Both the position numbers and the translations under genes were made by a program. Below are positions 6,249 to 12,826 of a stretch of DNA of 14,460 nucleotides, piece after piece. The stretch comes from DASWHR01 sp036398095 (GTDB lineage: Bacteria > Actinomycetota > AC-67), in contig DASWHR010000054.1 in assembly GCA_036398095.1 (NCBI GenBank), positions 1 to 14,460 on the forward strand, written 5' to 3'. The number at the start of each line of letters is the position of its first letter. Positions within the stretch are counted from its first letter, which is position 1. The notes below the pieces were generated by a model, which saw nothing but the letters and a program-made list of their open reading frames with translations, ran no database searches and was not told the DNA's origin.

Positions 6249-7600
6249 TCGCCGGTCTCCAGCGCCCGTCCGGTCGCGCGCCGCCAATCGCCGGCGCCGG
6301 CCAACAGAACACGCACATCGCCATGTCCGGCGCGTTCCAGCAGGCTCGCGGCGGTCGCGGCGCGCTCACCGTGTCCGCACATCACGGTCAGCGCATCGGG
6401 AAGCGCACCTGGCATCGCCGCGCTGCCGGCAGGGAGGGATCCGAGTTCGATGTGCAGCGCGCCCGGCAGGTGACCGGCGGCGAACTCGCGGTCTTGTCTG
6501 ACGTCGAGCACCGGCCCGTCGACGATGGGATCGTCGGTTGTCGTGATGCGTGCCACCGGACGGCCGGCGTCGCGCCATGCGTCGATGCCGCCGTCGAGCT
6601 CGCCGGCGAGATCGTCGTAGCCGATCGAACGGCATGCGCGGATCAGGTCGCCGCGGTCTTGCTCATCGCCGAGGACGAACAGAAGCGGCCGGCCGGGCTC
6701 GACCAGCCATCCGAGCCAGCTCGCGAACGCGGGCCGCAGCGCGATCGCGAGCGATCCGGGAATGTGCGCGTCGGCCCAGTCCAGGACCGGACGGACGTCG
6801 ACCAGGTGGGCGCCGCCGCGCACGAGCCGCTCGGTATCCCCAACCGAGACGCGCGGCAGCGACGGGGGGCGATCGATCGCCGGGCCGCGACGATTGACCT
6901 CGCGCAGCCGCAGGAAATAGGGCGGGTAGGTGCCCAGGCCGGCGATCAGGTCTTTGACGAACGTGTCTTCGTCGGCGGTAAACACGGGATTGGCGGTGCG
7001 TTCGCGGCCGATTGTGGTGGTGCGTTCGGGGCTCGCGCCGGCCGCGCAGAACGATCCGCCGCCGTGGGTCGGATACACGGCAACGCCGTCCGGGAGCGGC
7101 GCGATGCGGGTGCGGACGGCTCGGTGCAGCTCGCGGGCGAGCGACTCGGTCCGTTCGGGCGCGATCAGATCGGTGCGCGCAACCGTGCCGGGAAGAAGCG
7201 CCCCGCCGCTCAGCAGCGCGCTGGGGATCCCGCCTCGAAGGATCAGATAGGACAGATGCTCGGGTGTGTGGCCTGGGGTGGCGATCGCGCGGATGACAAG
7301 ATCGCCGGCCTCGATGTGGTCACCGTCGCCGAGCGCGCGATAAGGGAACTCAAGCGCTGCACCCGCGGGCGCGACGACCTGAACACCACCGGCCGAAAGC
7401 ACGTGCGCACCCGAAACGAAGTCGGCGTGCAAATGTGTCTCGAGCGCGAACGCGATCGTCAGCCCGCGCTGCCGCGCAACGGATTCGTATTGCCCGACGT
7501 CGCGGACCGGATCCACGACCAGCGCGCGGCCGTCGCCACAGTCGACCAGATACGACGAGTTGCCGAGCGCCTCGTCGACGAAAGAGACGATGCGATCCAT
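6245..7600 (-). CDS. Metallo-beta-lactamase/double rhodanese protein (persulfide dioxygenase or CstB-like)
   Basis: The 451-residue protein has an MBL domain (1-240) and two rhodanese domains (about 250-350 and 355-450). MBL ligand motifs are THLHADF (H56, H58, D60), H111 in ATPGHTPEH and H179 in YPTHGG. The usual final His of HxHxDH is F61, and the usual GD before LF is SGG (131-133), lacking the bridging Asp. Both changes occur in rhodanese-linked relatives. The first rhodanese domain lacks a cysteine in its active loop (VLGDEQDRGD) and is probably structural. The second has C408 in CGHGERA and is probably active. Relatives (ETHE1, CstB) oxidise persulfides with iron and transfer sulfane sulfur. 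The start is ATG 7600 with AGGGG upstream, ten bases after the regulator's stop. The 3' end overlaps the MFS gene by four bases. Confidence 0.9.
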   Translation of the reverse strand: MDRIVSFVDEALGNSSYLVDCGDGRALVVDPVRDVGQYESVARQRGLTIAFALETHLHADFVSGAHVLSAGGVQVVAPAGAALEFPYRALGDGDHIEAGDLVIRAIATPGHTPEHLSYLILRGGIPSALLSGGALLPGTVARTDLIAPERTESLARELHRAVRTRIAPLPDGVAVYPTHGGGSFCAAGASPERTTTIGRERTANPVFTADEDTFVKDLIAGLGTYPPYFLRLREVNRRGPAIDRPPSLPRVSVGDTERLVRGGAHLVDVRPVLDWADAHIPGSLAIALRPAFASWLGWLVEPGRPLLFVLGDEQDRGDLIRACRSIGYDDLAGELDGGIDAWRDAGRPVARITTTDDPIVDGPVLDVRQDREFAAGHLPGALHIELGSLPAGSAAMPGALPDALTVMCGHGERAATAASLLERAGHGDVRVLLAGAGDWRRATGRALETGE

Positions 7601-7610
7601 GGGCCCCTCG

Positions 7611-8279
7611 CTACGCGCCGCCGCCGGTGACGGGCAAGCCGGCGTCGCGCCATTCGGGAAAGCCGTCGGTGAGTCGTTCGGCGGCGAAGCCTTTGCGTCG
7701 CAGCAGCCGGACCGCGTCGTCGGCGAAGACGCAGTACGGGCCGCGGCAGTAGGCGACGACGTCCTTGGAGCGGTCGATCTCGCGGAGGCGCTTGGCCAGC
7801 TCGCCGATCGGAATCGAGCGCGCGCCCTTGATGTGACCGGATGCGAACTCTTGCGCAGGTCGCACGTCCAGGACCGTGACCTCGCCGCGTCGCATGCGGC
7901 GCAGCAATTCCTTCGGCGGGACGGGCTCGAGCCCGTCGCGATCGCCCAGGTAGGCGTCGGCGAGCCGATCCAGTTCGGCAACATGCTCGGCCGCAACGCG
8001 ACGGATCGTTCGCCATAGGTCGAGCACCGCGGGACTCGCGAGCCGGTAGTGAACCCGGGTGCCGTCCTTGTCACTCGCCAGCAGACCGCCGCGGGCCATC
8101 ACGCGAAGATGATGTGAGGTGTTGGCCACGCTCTGGCCGATCTCGCCGGCGATGTCCTCGACGGATCGCGGGCCTTGGGAGAGCACGTCGAGGATCTCGG
8201 CGCGCCGGCCGCTGGCCAGCGCCTTGGTGACGACGGCGAATGCGTCGAACAGGTGTTCTTTGGCCCGCCGGTCTCCCAT
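7611..8279 (-). CDS. ArsR-family repressor fused to a rhodanese domain (probable sulfur/persulfide sensor)
   Basis: The 222-residue protein has a winged helix-turn-helix of the ArsR/SmtB type (about 10-95; recognition region EDIAGEIGQSVANTSHHLRV; wing SDKDGTRVHYRL) joined to a rhodanese domain (115-220). The rhodanese active loop is C178-RGPY-C183. These are the only two cysteines in the protein, and the ArsR metal motif (ELCVCDL type) is absent. Sensing is therefore likely to occur at the C178/C183 pair, for example by persulfide or disulfide formation. The DVRPAQEFASGHIKGARSIP segment is the standard rhodanese N-terminal motif. The ATG at 8279 has no Shine-Dalgarno but follows its -10 box by seven bases (leaderless). 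It is the first gene of the operon and very probably represses itself through the operator at 8303-8328. Confidence 0.94.
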   Translation of the reverse strand: MGDRRAKEHLFDAFAVVTKALASGRRAEILDVLSQGPRSVEDIAGEIGQSVANTSHHLRVMARGGLLASDKDGTRVHYRLASPAVLDLWRTIRRVAAEHVAELDRLADAYLGDRDGLEPVPPKELLRRMRRGEVTVLDVRPAQEFASGHIKGARSIPIGELAKRLREIDRSKDVVAYCRGPYCVFADDAVRLLRRKGFAAERLTDGFPEWRDAGLPVTGGGA

Positions 8280-8286
8280 GCGGCGG

Positions 8287-8315
8287 ATCGTAGCACCACG
8301 GCGTCAAGTGTTCAA
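8287..8315 (-). promoter_or_regulatory. Promoter of the ArsR-rhodanese operon (leaderless)
   Basis: Read on the minus strand, TTGAAC (8315-8310) and TACGAT (8292-8287) are 17 bases apart, close to the sigma-70 consensus. Seven bases separate the -10 box from the ATG at 8279, the TANNNT-N7-ATG pattern of leaderless actinobacterial genes. This supports the chosen start, which lacks a Shine-Dalgarno. Confidence 0.75.
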
Positions 8316-8328
8316 ATGAACTCTTGAC
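8303..8328. promoter_or_regulatory. ArsR/SmtB-type 12-2-12 operator
   Basis: The left arm GTCAAGTGTTCA (8303-8314) and right arm TGAACTCTTGAC (8317-8328) are inverted repeats matching at 11 of 12 positions around a central AA. This is the classical 12-2-12 geometry of ArsR/SmtB sites, with the GTTCA-AA-TGAAC core. It covers the -35 box of the minus-strand operon, so binding would repress it. The TTGACT at its right edge faces the divergent plus-strand gene at 8389, though no convincing -10 follows. Confidence 0.8.
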
Positions 8329-8388
8329 TATCCATCCTGCGCCGGCGGGAGTAGGGTTGGGGACAATCGACCCACGAAGGAGGATGCG

Positions 8389-8676
8389 ATGTACGGGACC
8401 GTGTTTCGTTTTCAGGTCAAGCCGGGTTCGGCCGACGATGTCAAAGACCTCTTCGCGGAGTGGGAGCGGGACGTGAAACCGGCGGTTCCCGGCGCGCTCC
8501 ACGGGTTCCTGTACCAGCTCGATAAGGACCCAAACAGCTTCATCGCGTGCGCGGTGTTCCAAGACCAGAAGTCCTACATGGCCAACGCCGACAGCCCCGA
8601 GCAAGACAAGTGGTACGGCCGCTTCCGCGCGCTGCTCACCGCCGACCCCGAATGGAACGACGGCCAGATCTCCTAA
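8389..8676 (+). CDS. ABM-like dimeric alpha/beta-barrel protein
   Basis: The 95-residue protein has the pattern of the antibiotic-biosynthesis-monooxygenase/dimeric ferredoxin-like barrel superfamily. A first strand (YGTVFRFQVKPG), a helix (SADDVKDLFAEWERDV), strands (GALHGFLYQLDKDPNSFIACAVFQ) and a final helix region with WYGRFRALL fit one barrel of usual length. These small proteins act as cofactor-poor monooxygenases, decyclases or unknown dimeric enzymes, and the substrate cannot be predicted. The start is ATG 8389 with AAGGAGG six bases before it, an excellent ribosome site. It is divergent from the ArsR-rhodanese gene and shares its control region, so it may belong to the same stress response. 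DUF1059 follows 51 bases downstream. Confidence 0.85.
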   Translation: MYGTVFRFQVKPGSADDVKDLFAEWERDVKPAVPGALHGFLYQLDKDPNSFIACAVFQDQKSYMANADSPEQDKWYGRFRALLTADPEWNDGQIS

Positions 8677-8684
8677 CTGTTAGA

Positions 8685-8716
8685 TTTCGCGGCGGCACAA
8701 GGTGCGCATCGCGAAA
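8685..8716 (+). promoter_or_regulatory. Imperfect 11-bp hairpin between the ABM and DUF1059 genes
   Basis: TTTCGCG (8685-8691) pairs with CGCGAAA (8710-8716), and inside it GCAC pairs with GTGC around an AAG loop. Its 3' arm overlaps the GAAAGGA ribosome site of the DUF1059 gene, so the structure could mask translation or set an RNA-processing point between the two messages. A perfect small dyad CTAAC-T-GTTAG (8673-8683) adjoins it over the ABM stop codon. No U-run follows, so it is not a simple terminator. Confidence 0.45.
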
Positions 8717-8727
8717 GGATCGACGGA

Positions 8728-8874
8728 ATGATCGAGGTCACCTGTGAATGCGGATGGCAGACGCGCGGAGGCGAAGACGAGGTCGTCGCTGCCGTCCAAG
8801 AGCACGGCAGGAGCGCGCACGGCCAGGATTTGACGCGCGAGCAGGTGCTGGCCATCGCACGCGAACTGTCGTAG
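8728..8874 (+). CDS. DUF1059 small protein (48 residues)
   Basis: The protein contains CECGW near the N-terminus, an acidic helix (EDEVVAAVQEHGRSAHG) and the closing LTREQVLAIAREL. This order, C-x-C-G ... H-x5-H-G-x-D-L-T, is the DUF1059 family signature. C6 and C8 together with H26 and H31 could bind a metal, but this is not shown. GAAAGGA lies seven bases before the ATG. The family is widespread in Actinomycetota and archaea with no established role. It is followed after four bases by the start of the 180-residue gene, suggesting translational coupling. Confidence 0.85.
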   Translation: MIEVTCECGWQTRGGEDEVVAAVQEHGRSAHGQDLTREQVLAIARELS

Positions 8875-8878
8875 CGGA

Positions 8879-9421
8879 ATGAGCGATGGTCCGCTGGTCG
8901 AGAAAGGCTTGCCGCCGCCGCTGACCCAGGTCGCATGGTCGGCCGACATCGTCTCGCAATCGCTGGAGATCATTCCGATCCTGCGCGACCAGCAGGGACT
9001 CGCGTGGCTCAAGCCGGTTCACGCCGACTCGCTGCGCGTCGGAACCTCCCCCGCGCGAGCGCCGGCCGCGACCGTGCTCAAGGCGCTGTCGCGATACGAG
9101 ATCATGCCGATCGTGGTTCATTCAACGTCGTGGCGAACCGAGGCGGACCGGATGATCCTCACCTACGCCGCGATCATCGACGCGTACGCGGCGGCGCCCG
9201 ATGGGCCGCTCAGCGTCGTGCGAGTCGGCCGCACCGACCTCGCCCGCGGCGACGCAACCGCCGCGCCGCCCGTGATCGCCGTCGATCAGGTCATCGAGCA
9301 TGCGCTCCGGCATCTGTCCTGGCTCAGCAGCGACGACCCCGCCATCGCCGAAGCGCTCCGCGATTGGAAAACGCTCCTCGCCACCTACGTCCCCGAACCT
9401 TTCCGCGCCTTCCAGACCTGA
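8879..9421 (+). CDS. Uncharacterised protein, cysteine-free, coupled to DUF1059
   Basis: The 180-residue protein has no signal peptide, membrane segment or cysteine, so it is probably cytoplasmic. It starts with a short proline-rich segment (PPPLTQ) and has alternating strand/helix patterns with IMPIVVHSTSWR (75-86) as its most distinctive motif. This is followed by MILTYAAIIDAYAAAP and a C-terminal helical half (130-178). The VHSTSW stretch recalls uncharacterised actinobacterial proteins, but I cannot name a family. The ATG at 8879 lies four bases after the DUF1059 stop and has only a weak ribosome site, so it probably relies on coupling. The function is unknown; co-regulation with the ABM and DUF1059 genes is the only clue. 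Confidence 0.8.
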   Translation: MSDGPLVEKGLPPPLTQVAWSADIVSQSLEIIPILRDQQGLAWLKPVHADSLRVGTSPARAPAATVLKALSRYEIMPIVVHSTSWRTEADRMILTYAAIIDAYAAAPDGPLSVVRVGRTDLARGDATAAPPVIAVDQVIEHALRHLSWLSSDDPAIAEALRDWKTLLATYVPEPFRAFQT

Positions 9422-9439
9422 GGAGCAGGAATCGGCTCG

Positions 9440-9853
9440 ATGACGGCGAAGCGATCCGGCATGAGCCTTGCCGCGGGTTCGCTGCGAAGCCTGGCCATCG
9501 TGTTGGCGCTGCTAGGGGCGCTCGCCGCGGCGCCGGCACAGGCCGCCCAGTTCGAATGCGGCGGCTTCGCCCCGCTGGAGACCTCGTGCGAGACGGAGTT
9601 CGTCCTGCCGGCACCGATCCGGTTCAACGTTGCCGGCGGCGATGGATGGCCGCTCGAAGGCCGCGTTGAGTTCCTATTGGAAGGCCCGACCGGTCGTCGT
9701 TCATTCTCGTGCATCCTCGTCACGACGCCGGACACATCCGTCCCCTTGTGCGGGCAGGCTTCCTCCGAAGGCCACTTCGATGTCGGCCAGACGTTGACGC
9801 TACGCGGGAACATGGCCGGCACAGGGAACTGGCACGTCTACGTCCTGACCTGA
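9440..9853 (+). CDS. Small secreted protein with four cysteines, function unknown
   Basis: The 137-residue product has a signal peptide (basic 4-5, hydrophobic 16-33, cleavage near AQA 33-35). A mature domain of about 100 residues follows, with four cysteines (40, 50, 91, 104). It is strand-rich (PIRFNVAGGDGWPLEGRVEFLLEG, WHVYVLT at the end), like an Ig-type or C2-like sandwich. I use the ATG at 9440 with AGGA nine bases upstream; ATG 9461 is the alternative and would shorten the signal peptide's basic end. It begins 18 bases after the unknown 180-residue gene and may be read from the same message. WPLEG (70-74) resembles FPLEG in the secreted protein at 12412. Confidence 0.75.
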   Translation: MTAKRSGMSLAAGSLRSLAIVLALLGALAAAPAQAAQFECGGFAPLETSCETEFVLPAPIRFNVAGGDGWPLEGRVEFLLEGPTGRRSFSCILVTTPDTSVPLCGQASSEGHFDVGQTLTLRGNMAGTGNWHVYVLT

Positions 9854-9948
9854 CGGCGGTAGACCGTGCGCTGGGTGGCGTTGTACCCTCACCCGACGCG
9901 CTGCCATCCACCTGGGTCCAACGACGTCGGACAGAGGTCAGGGGAATA

Positions 9949-11340
9949 ATGCCGATCGAAGCCGATTATCTCGTCGTCGGCGCCGGGGCGTCCGGGATGG
10001 CGTTCGCCGACGCGCTCGTCACTCGTTCCGATGCCGACGTCGTGATGGTCGATCGGCGCCATCGCGCCGGCGGCCACTGGAACGACGACTATCCGTTCGT
10101 CCGGCTCCATCAACCCTCGGCCTACTACGGCGTGGACTCGCTGCCGCTCGGCTCTGACCGCATCGACGCAAACGGCCCCAACGCAGGCTTCTACGAGCGC
10201 GCGAGCGGCGCCGAGATGTGCGACTACTACAGCCGCGTCCTCACCGAGCGGCTGCTACCAACGGGACGCGTTCGTTTCCTCGCCATGTCGGACTATCGCG
10301 GCGAGACCTCCGGCCAGCACACGATCACCTCGCTCCTCACCGGTGAGACAACGTCCGTCCGAGTGCGTCGCAAACTCGTAGACGCCACCTACATCGCGAC
10401 CACGATCCCGTCGATGCACAAGCCTTCCTTCAGCGTGCATCCCGACGCGCGGTTCATCCCGCCCAACGACGTGGTGCGGCTCGCCGACCCAGGGAGTTCG
10501 TTCACCGTGATCGGAGCCGGCAAGACCTCGATGGACACGTGCTGCTGGCTCGTCGATCAAGGTGTAGCGCCGGAGTCGATCAGGTGGATCCGACCGCGCG
10601 ACCCATGGATCGTTGACCGTCGATGGATGCAGCCGCTGAAGCTCCTCGGCTCGATCGCCGAGTGGCTCGCGCTCCAGAACGAGGCCGCAGCCGTCGCGAC
10701 CGACGCCCACGACCTGCTCCGCCGCCTTGAAGCCAGCGGTTTTTTCCGGCGCCTCGATCCAAGCGTCGAACCCTCCGTGTTCCGTGGCGCGACGCTCGAC
10801 GAGACCGAGCGCGCGACGCTCGCGCGCATCACCAACGTCGTCCGGCTCGGCCGCGTGGTCCACGTCGGCACCGGTCGGATCGAGCTCGAGGCAGGCTCGC
10901 TCCCCACCCAACCCGGCGAGGTTCACATCGACTGCTCGGCATCAGGCCTTGGAACGCCGCCTCCGCGAACCATCTTCGAGCCGGGACACATCACGATCCA
11001 GCGCGTGCAGGCGGGGATCGACCCATTCAGCGCCGTGTTGATCGGCGTCGTGGAGTCGAGCGACCGGAGCGATGCCGAGAAGAACCGCCTATGCCCGCCG
11101 AACCAGATGACCGGCGAGGCGATCGACCTCGCGCGCGACCTGCTCATCACGCTCCGAGCGCGAACCTCGTGGATGGCGGAACCTGATCTGCAGAAGTGGT
11201 TGAGCATGACGCGGTTGAGCCCGTTCCGCGGTGCGGCGGAGTACATGACCGAAGAAGCACGCGCTTCGGCAACACGGATGTTCGTTAGCACGGCACCAGC
11301 GATCGAGAACCTCGAGCGGATCGTGCACAGTAGGCTTTGA
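9949..11340 (+). CDS. FAD/NAD(P)-binding oxidoreductase, FMO-like
   Basis: The 463-residue protein has an N-terminal FAD Rossmann motif (YLVVGAGASGMAF, GxGxxG at 11-16) ending in the acidic/basic VDRRHRAGGHW (34-44). The flavin-monooxygenase-like YPFVRLHQPSAYYGV (48-62) follows. A second dinucleotide site is VIGAGKTSMD (187-196) for NAD(P). The C-terminal part carries the ASGL (323-326) and EKNRLCPPNQ segments seen in a family of mycobacterial and streptomycete oxidoreductases of unknown substrate. ATG 9949 has AGGGGA about five bases upstream; an apparent longer frame reaching 9709 covers the secreted gene and is spurious. The cyclase starts four bases after its stop. It may be a regulated monooxygenase; the substrate is unknown. 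Confidence 0.9.
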   Translation: MPIEADYLVVGAGASGMAFADALVTRSDADVVMVDRRHRAGGHWNDDYPFVRLHQPSAYYGVDSLPLGSDRIDANGPNAGFYERASGAEMCDYYSRVLTERLLPTGRVRFLAMSDYRGETSGQHTITSLLTGETTSVRVRRKLVDATYIATTIPSMHKPSFSVHPDARFIPPNDVVRLADPGSSFTVIGAGKTSMDTCCWLVDQGVAPESIRWIRPRDPWIVDRRWMQPLKLLGSIAEWLALQNEAAAVATDAHDLLRRLEASGFFRRLDPSVEPSVFRGATLDETERATLARITNVVRLGRVVHVGTGRIELEAGSLPTQPGEVHIDCSASGLGTPPPRTIFEPGHITIQRVQAGIDPFSAVLIGVVESSDRSDAEKNRLCPPNQMTGEAIDLARDLLITLRARTSWMAEPDLQKWLSMTRLSPFRGAAEYMTEEARASATRMFVSTAPAIENLERIVHSRL

Positions 11341-11344
11341 CTTC

Positions 11345-12415
11345 GTGGAGCCTTCAGACGAGATCAAAGAAGCCCTCCTGGAGATGACGCGATGTCATTT
11401 GGAGGCGGATGGACAGGGCTGGGCGCAACTCTGGTCGCGACGATCCGGTGTCTTGTCCGTCGGGAGTGATCCGCGCGAGTGGTACGAGGAGCACGAGCAG
11501 ATCACCTCACTGTCCAGCGCGACGTTCGAAGCGCGAGGGGCCGCCGGATACGTCGTCGATCGATGCGTGGGAGTTCAAGAAGGCAGCGTCGGTTGGGGCA
11601 TGGTCGAGTGCCATACCGAGTGGAACGGCCACCGGTTACCCCACGCCTTCCGGCTGTCGGCGGTCTTCCATCTTGAGCGAGGCAGATGGAAGCTGTGCCA
11701 CTCGCACCGTTCGTTTGCGATCCTTGACGACGAGCTCTGGGGTTTCGACCTATCCGCCGTCCTGGACAGCGTCTCTGATGACGTGCGGAGACAACGCCCG
11801 AACATGAAGGAAGTGGCCGCTCCGAACGGAACGGTCACGATTCTTTTCACCGACATCGAGGGATCCACACGGTTGACCCAGGCGCTCGGCGATGGCGCAT
11901 GGATGGATCTGCTTCGCAAACACAATGCAATCGTCCGCGAGCAAGCAGCCGCCAACGCCGGATACGAGGTGAAGTCGCAGGGCGACGGATTCATGCTCGC
12001 TTTCGGATCGGCAGGCCACGCATTACGGTGCGCCTCAGGGATCCAGCGTTCGCTCGCGAGTCTGCAGGCAGGCGAGCCCTCCCTTCGTGTCCGCATCGGG
12101 GTCCACACCGGAGAGGCCATCCATCATGAGGACGACTTCTTCGGAACGAGCGTGATCCTCGCCGCACGCATCGCCGCCACGGCCCGCGGCGCGGAAGTCC
12201 TCGTGTCGTCGCTTGTGCGAGATCTGGTCGAAGGTTCGCGGGAGTTCAGCTTCGAGGGTCCGACACAAGCGGAACTCAAGGGGCTTACCGGGGTTCACGC
12301 ACTCTATTCGCTCGCATGGCGGCTCTCCGGGGAAGGAAATCGGAGGCCGCTTGTCGAAACAATTCCTCCCAAAGGTCACGCGGCCGATCCGCGGCCGCTC
12401 GGGGAGGGGTCATGA
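11345..12415 (+). CDS. NTF2-like domain fused to a class III adenylate cyclase
   Basis: The 356-residue soluble protein has a SnoaL/NTF2-like N-terminal domain (about 5-130: GWAQLWSRR, VGWGMVECHTEWNGHRLPH, FHLERGRWKLCHSHRSF) and a class III cyclase domain (160-325). Metal-binding aspartates are D170 (LFTDIEGST) and D214 (SQGDGF). The adenine-selecting pair K210 and D264 is present, predicting ATP as substrate. The transition-state Asn of the NxxxR motif is I271, while R275 is kept (SVILAARIA), so activity may be low. Cyclization would give cAMP, with the NTF2-like domain as a likely small-molecule sensor. No membrane segment is present. The start is GTG 11345, four bases after the oxidoreductase stop; no better ATG with a ribosome site exists. 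The 3' end overlaps the next gene by four bases. Confidence 0.88.
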   Translation: MEPSDEIKEALLEMTRCHLEADGQGWAQLWSRRSGVLSVGSDPREWYEEHEQITSLSSATFEARGAAGYVVDRCVGVQEGSVGWGMVECHTEWNGHRLPHAFRLSAVFHLERGRWKLCHSHRSFAILDDELWGFDLSAVLDSVSDDVRRQRPNMKEVAAPNGTVTILFTDIEGSTRLTQALGDGAWMDLLRKHNAIVREQAAANAGYEVKSQGDGFMLAFGSAGHALRCASGIQRSLASLQAGEPSLRVRIGVHTGEAIHHEDDFFGTSVILAARIAATARGAEVLVSSLVRDLVEGSREFSFEGPTQAELKGLTGVHALYSLAWRLSGEGNRRPLVETIPPKGHAADPRPLGEGS

Positions 12416-12810
12416 GAAGGTCAGCATTGGTTCTGTTCGCGCTCGTCGCGAGCTTGGGTGTGGTGGGGATCTCGTCGGCGACGCCGGTTCCCGAGTCGCA
12501 GGAGAACTGCCGGGTCGACGACAACGCAGGACCGGTCGCGGTGGACGCGATCCAGAGCGGCCAGGCGGCGACGGTCACGATCTGCAACGACGACGCCGAC
12601 TTCCCGCTCGAGGGCAACATCACCGTGAACGCCGACGCCGAGAACATGTGCGGCGACGCCTCGATCGACGGCGACCCCGAGAACCCCTACCTGGACTTCG
12701 ATCAGGATGGTGCCGGAAACCTCGACGGCTACGCGGCGCTGGAAGTGGACGGCACGAACGTCGGCATCGAAGAAACCGAACAAGGGGACTACAGGTCGGA
12801 CTGCGTGTAG
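12412..12810 (+). CDS. Small acidic secreted protein with four cysteines and a possible calcium loop
   Basis: The 132-residue product has a signal peptide (MRRSALVLFALVASLGVVG, cleavage near SSA 21-23) and a very acidic mature part with cysteines at 33, 58, 80 and 131. D95-F-D97-Q-D99-G-A-G-N103-L-D105 resembles the DxDxDG calcium loops of dockerin or thrombospondin type 3 repeats. The ATG overlaps the cyclase stop as ATGA, and GGGGAGGGG lies just before it, so it is coupled to the cyclase gene. FPLEG (64-68) resembles WPLEG of the protein at 9440, possibly a shared fold. I do not recognise a family. Why an exported protein is coupled to a cyclase is not evident. Confidence 0.8.
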   Translation: MRRSALVLFALVASLGVVGISSATPVPESQENCRVDDNAGPVAVDAIQSGQAATVTICNDDADFPLEGNITVNADAENMCGDASIDGDPENPYLDFDQDGAGNLDGYAALEVDGTNVGIEETEQGDYRSDCV

Positions 12811-12826
12811 CAAGGATTCATTTCCC

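Noticed and set aside
4909..6369. 486-codon minus-strand frame
   Set aside because: It lies in a different frame over the MFS gene, is Arg/Ala-rich and lacks the hydrophobic helices that the 4986-6248 frame shows clearly.
6323..7630. 435-codon plus-strand frame
   Set aside because: It is antisense to the MBL-rhodanese gene, whose motifs are unambiguous.
8324..8367. Divergent promoter for the ABM gene using TTGACT
   Set aside because: TTGACT is a good -35, but no acceptable -10 lies 16-19 bases downstream, so I did not list a promoter.
9709..9948. N-terminal extension of the FAD oxidoreductase
   Set aside because: It covers the secreted gene's end and intergenic DNA, and the FAD motif begins a few residues after ATG 9949, which has a ribosome site.
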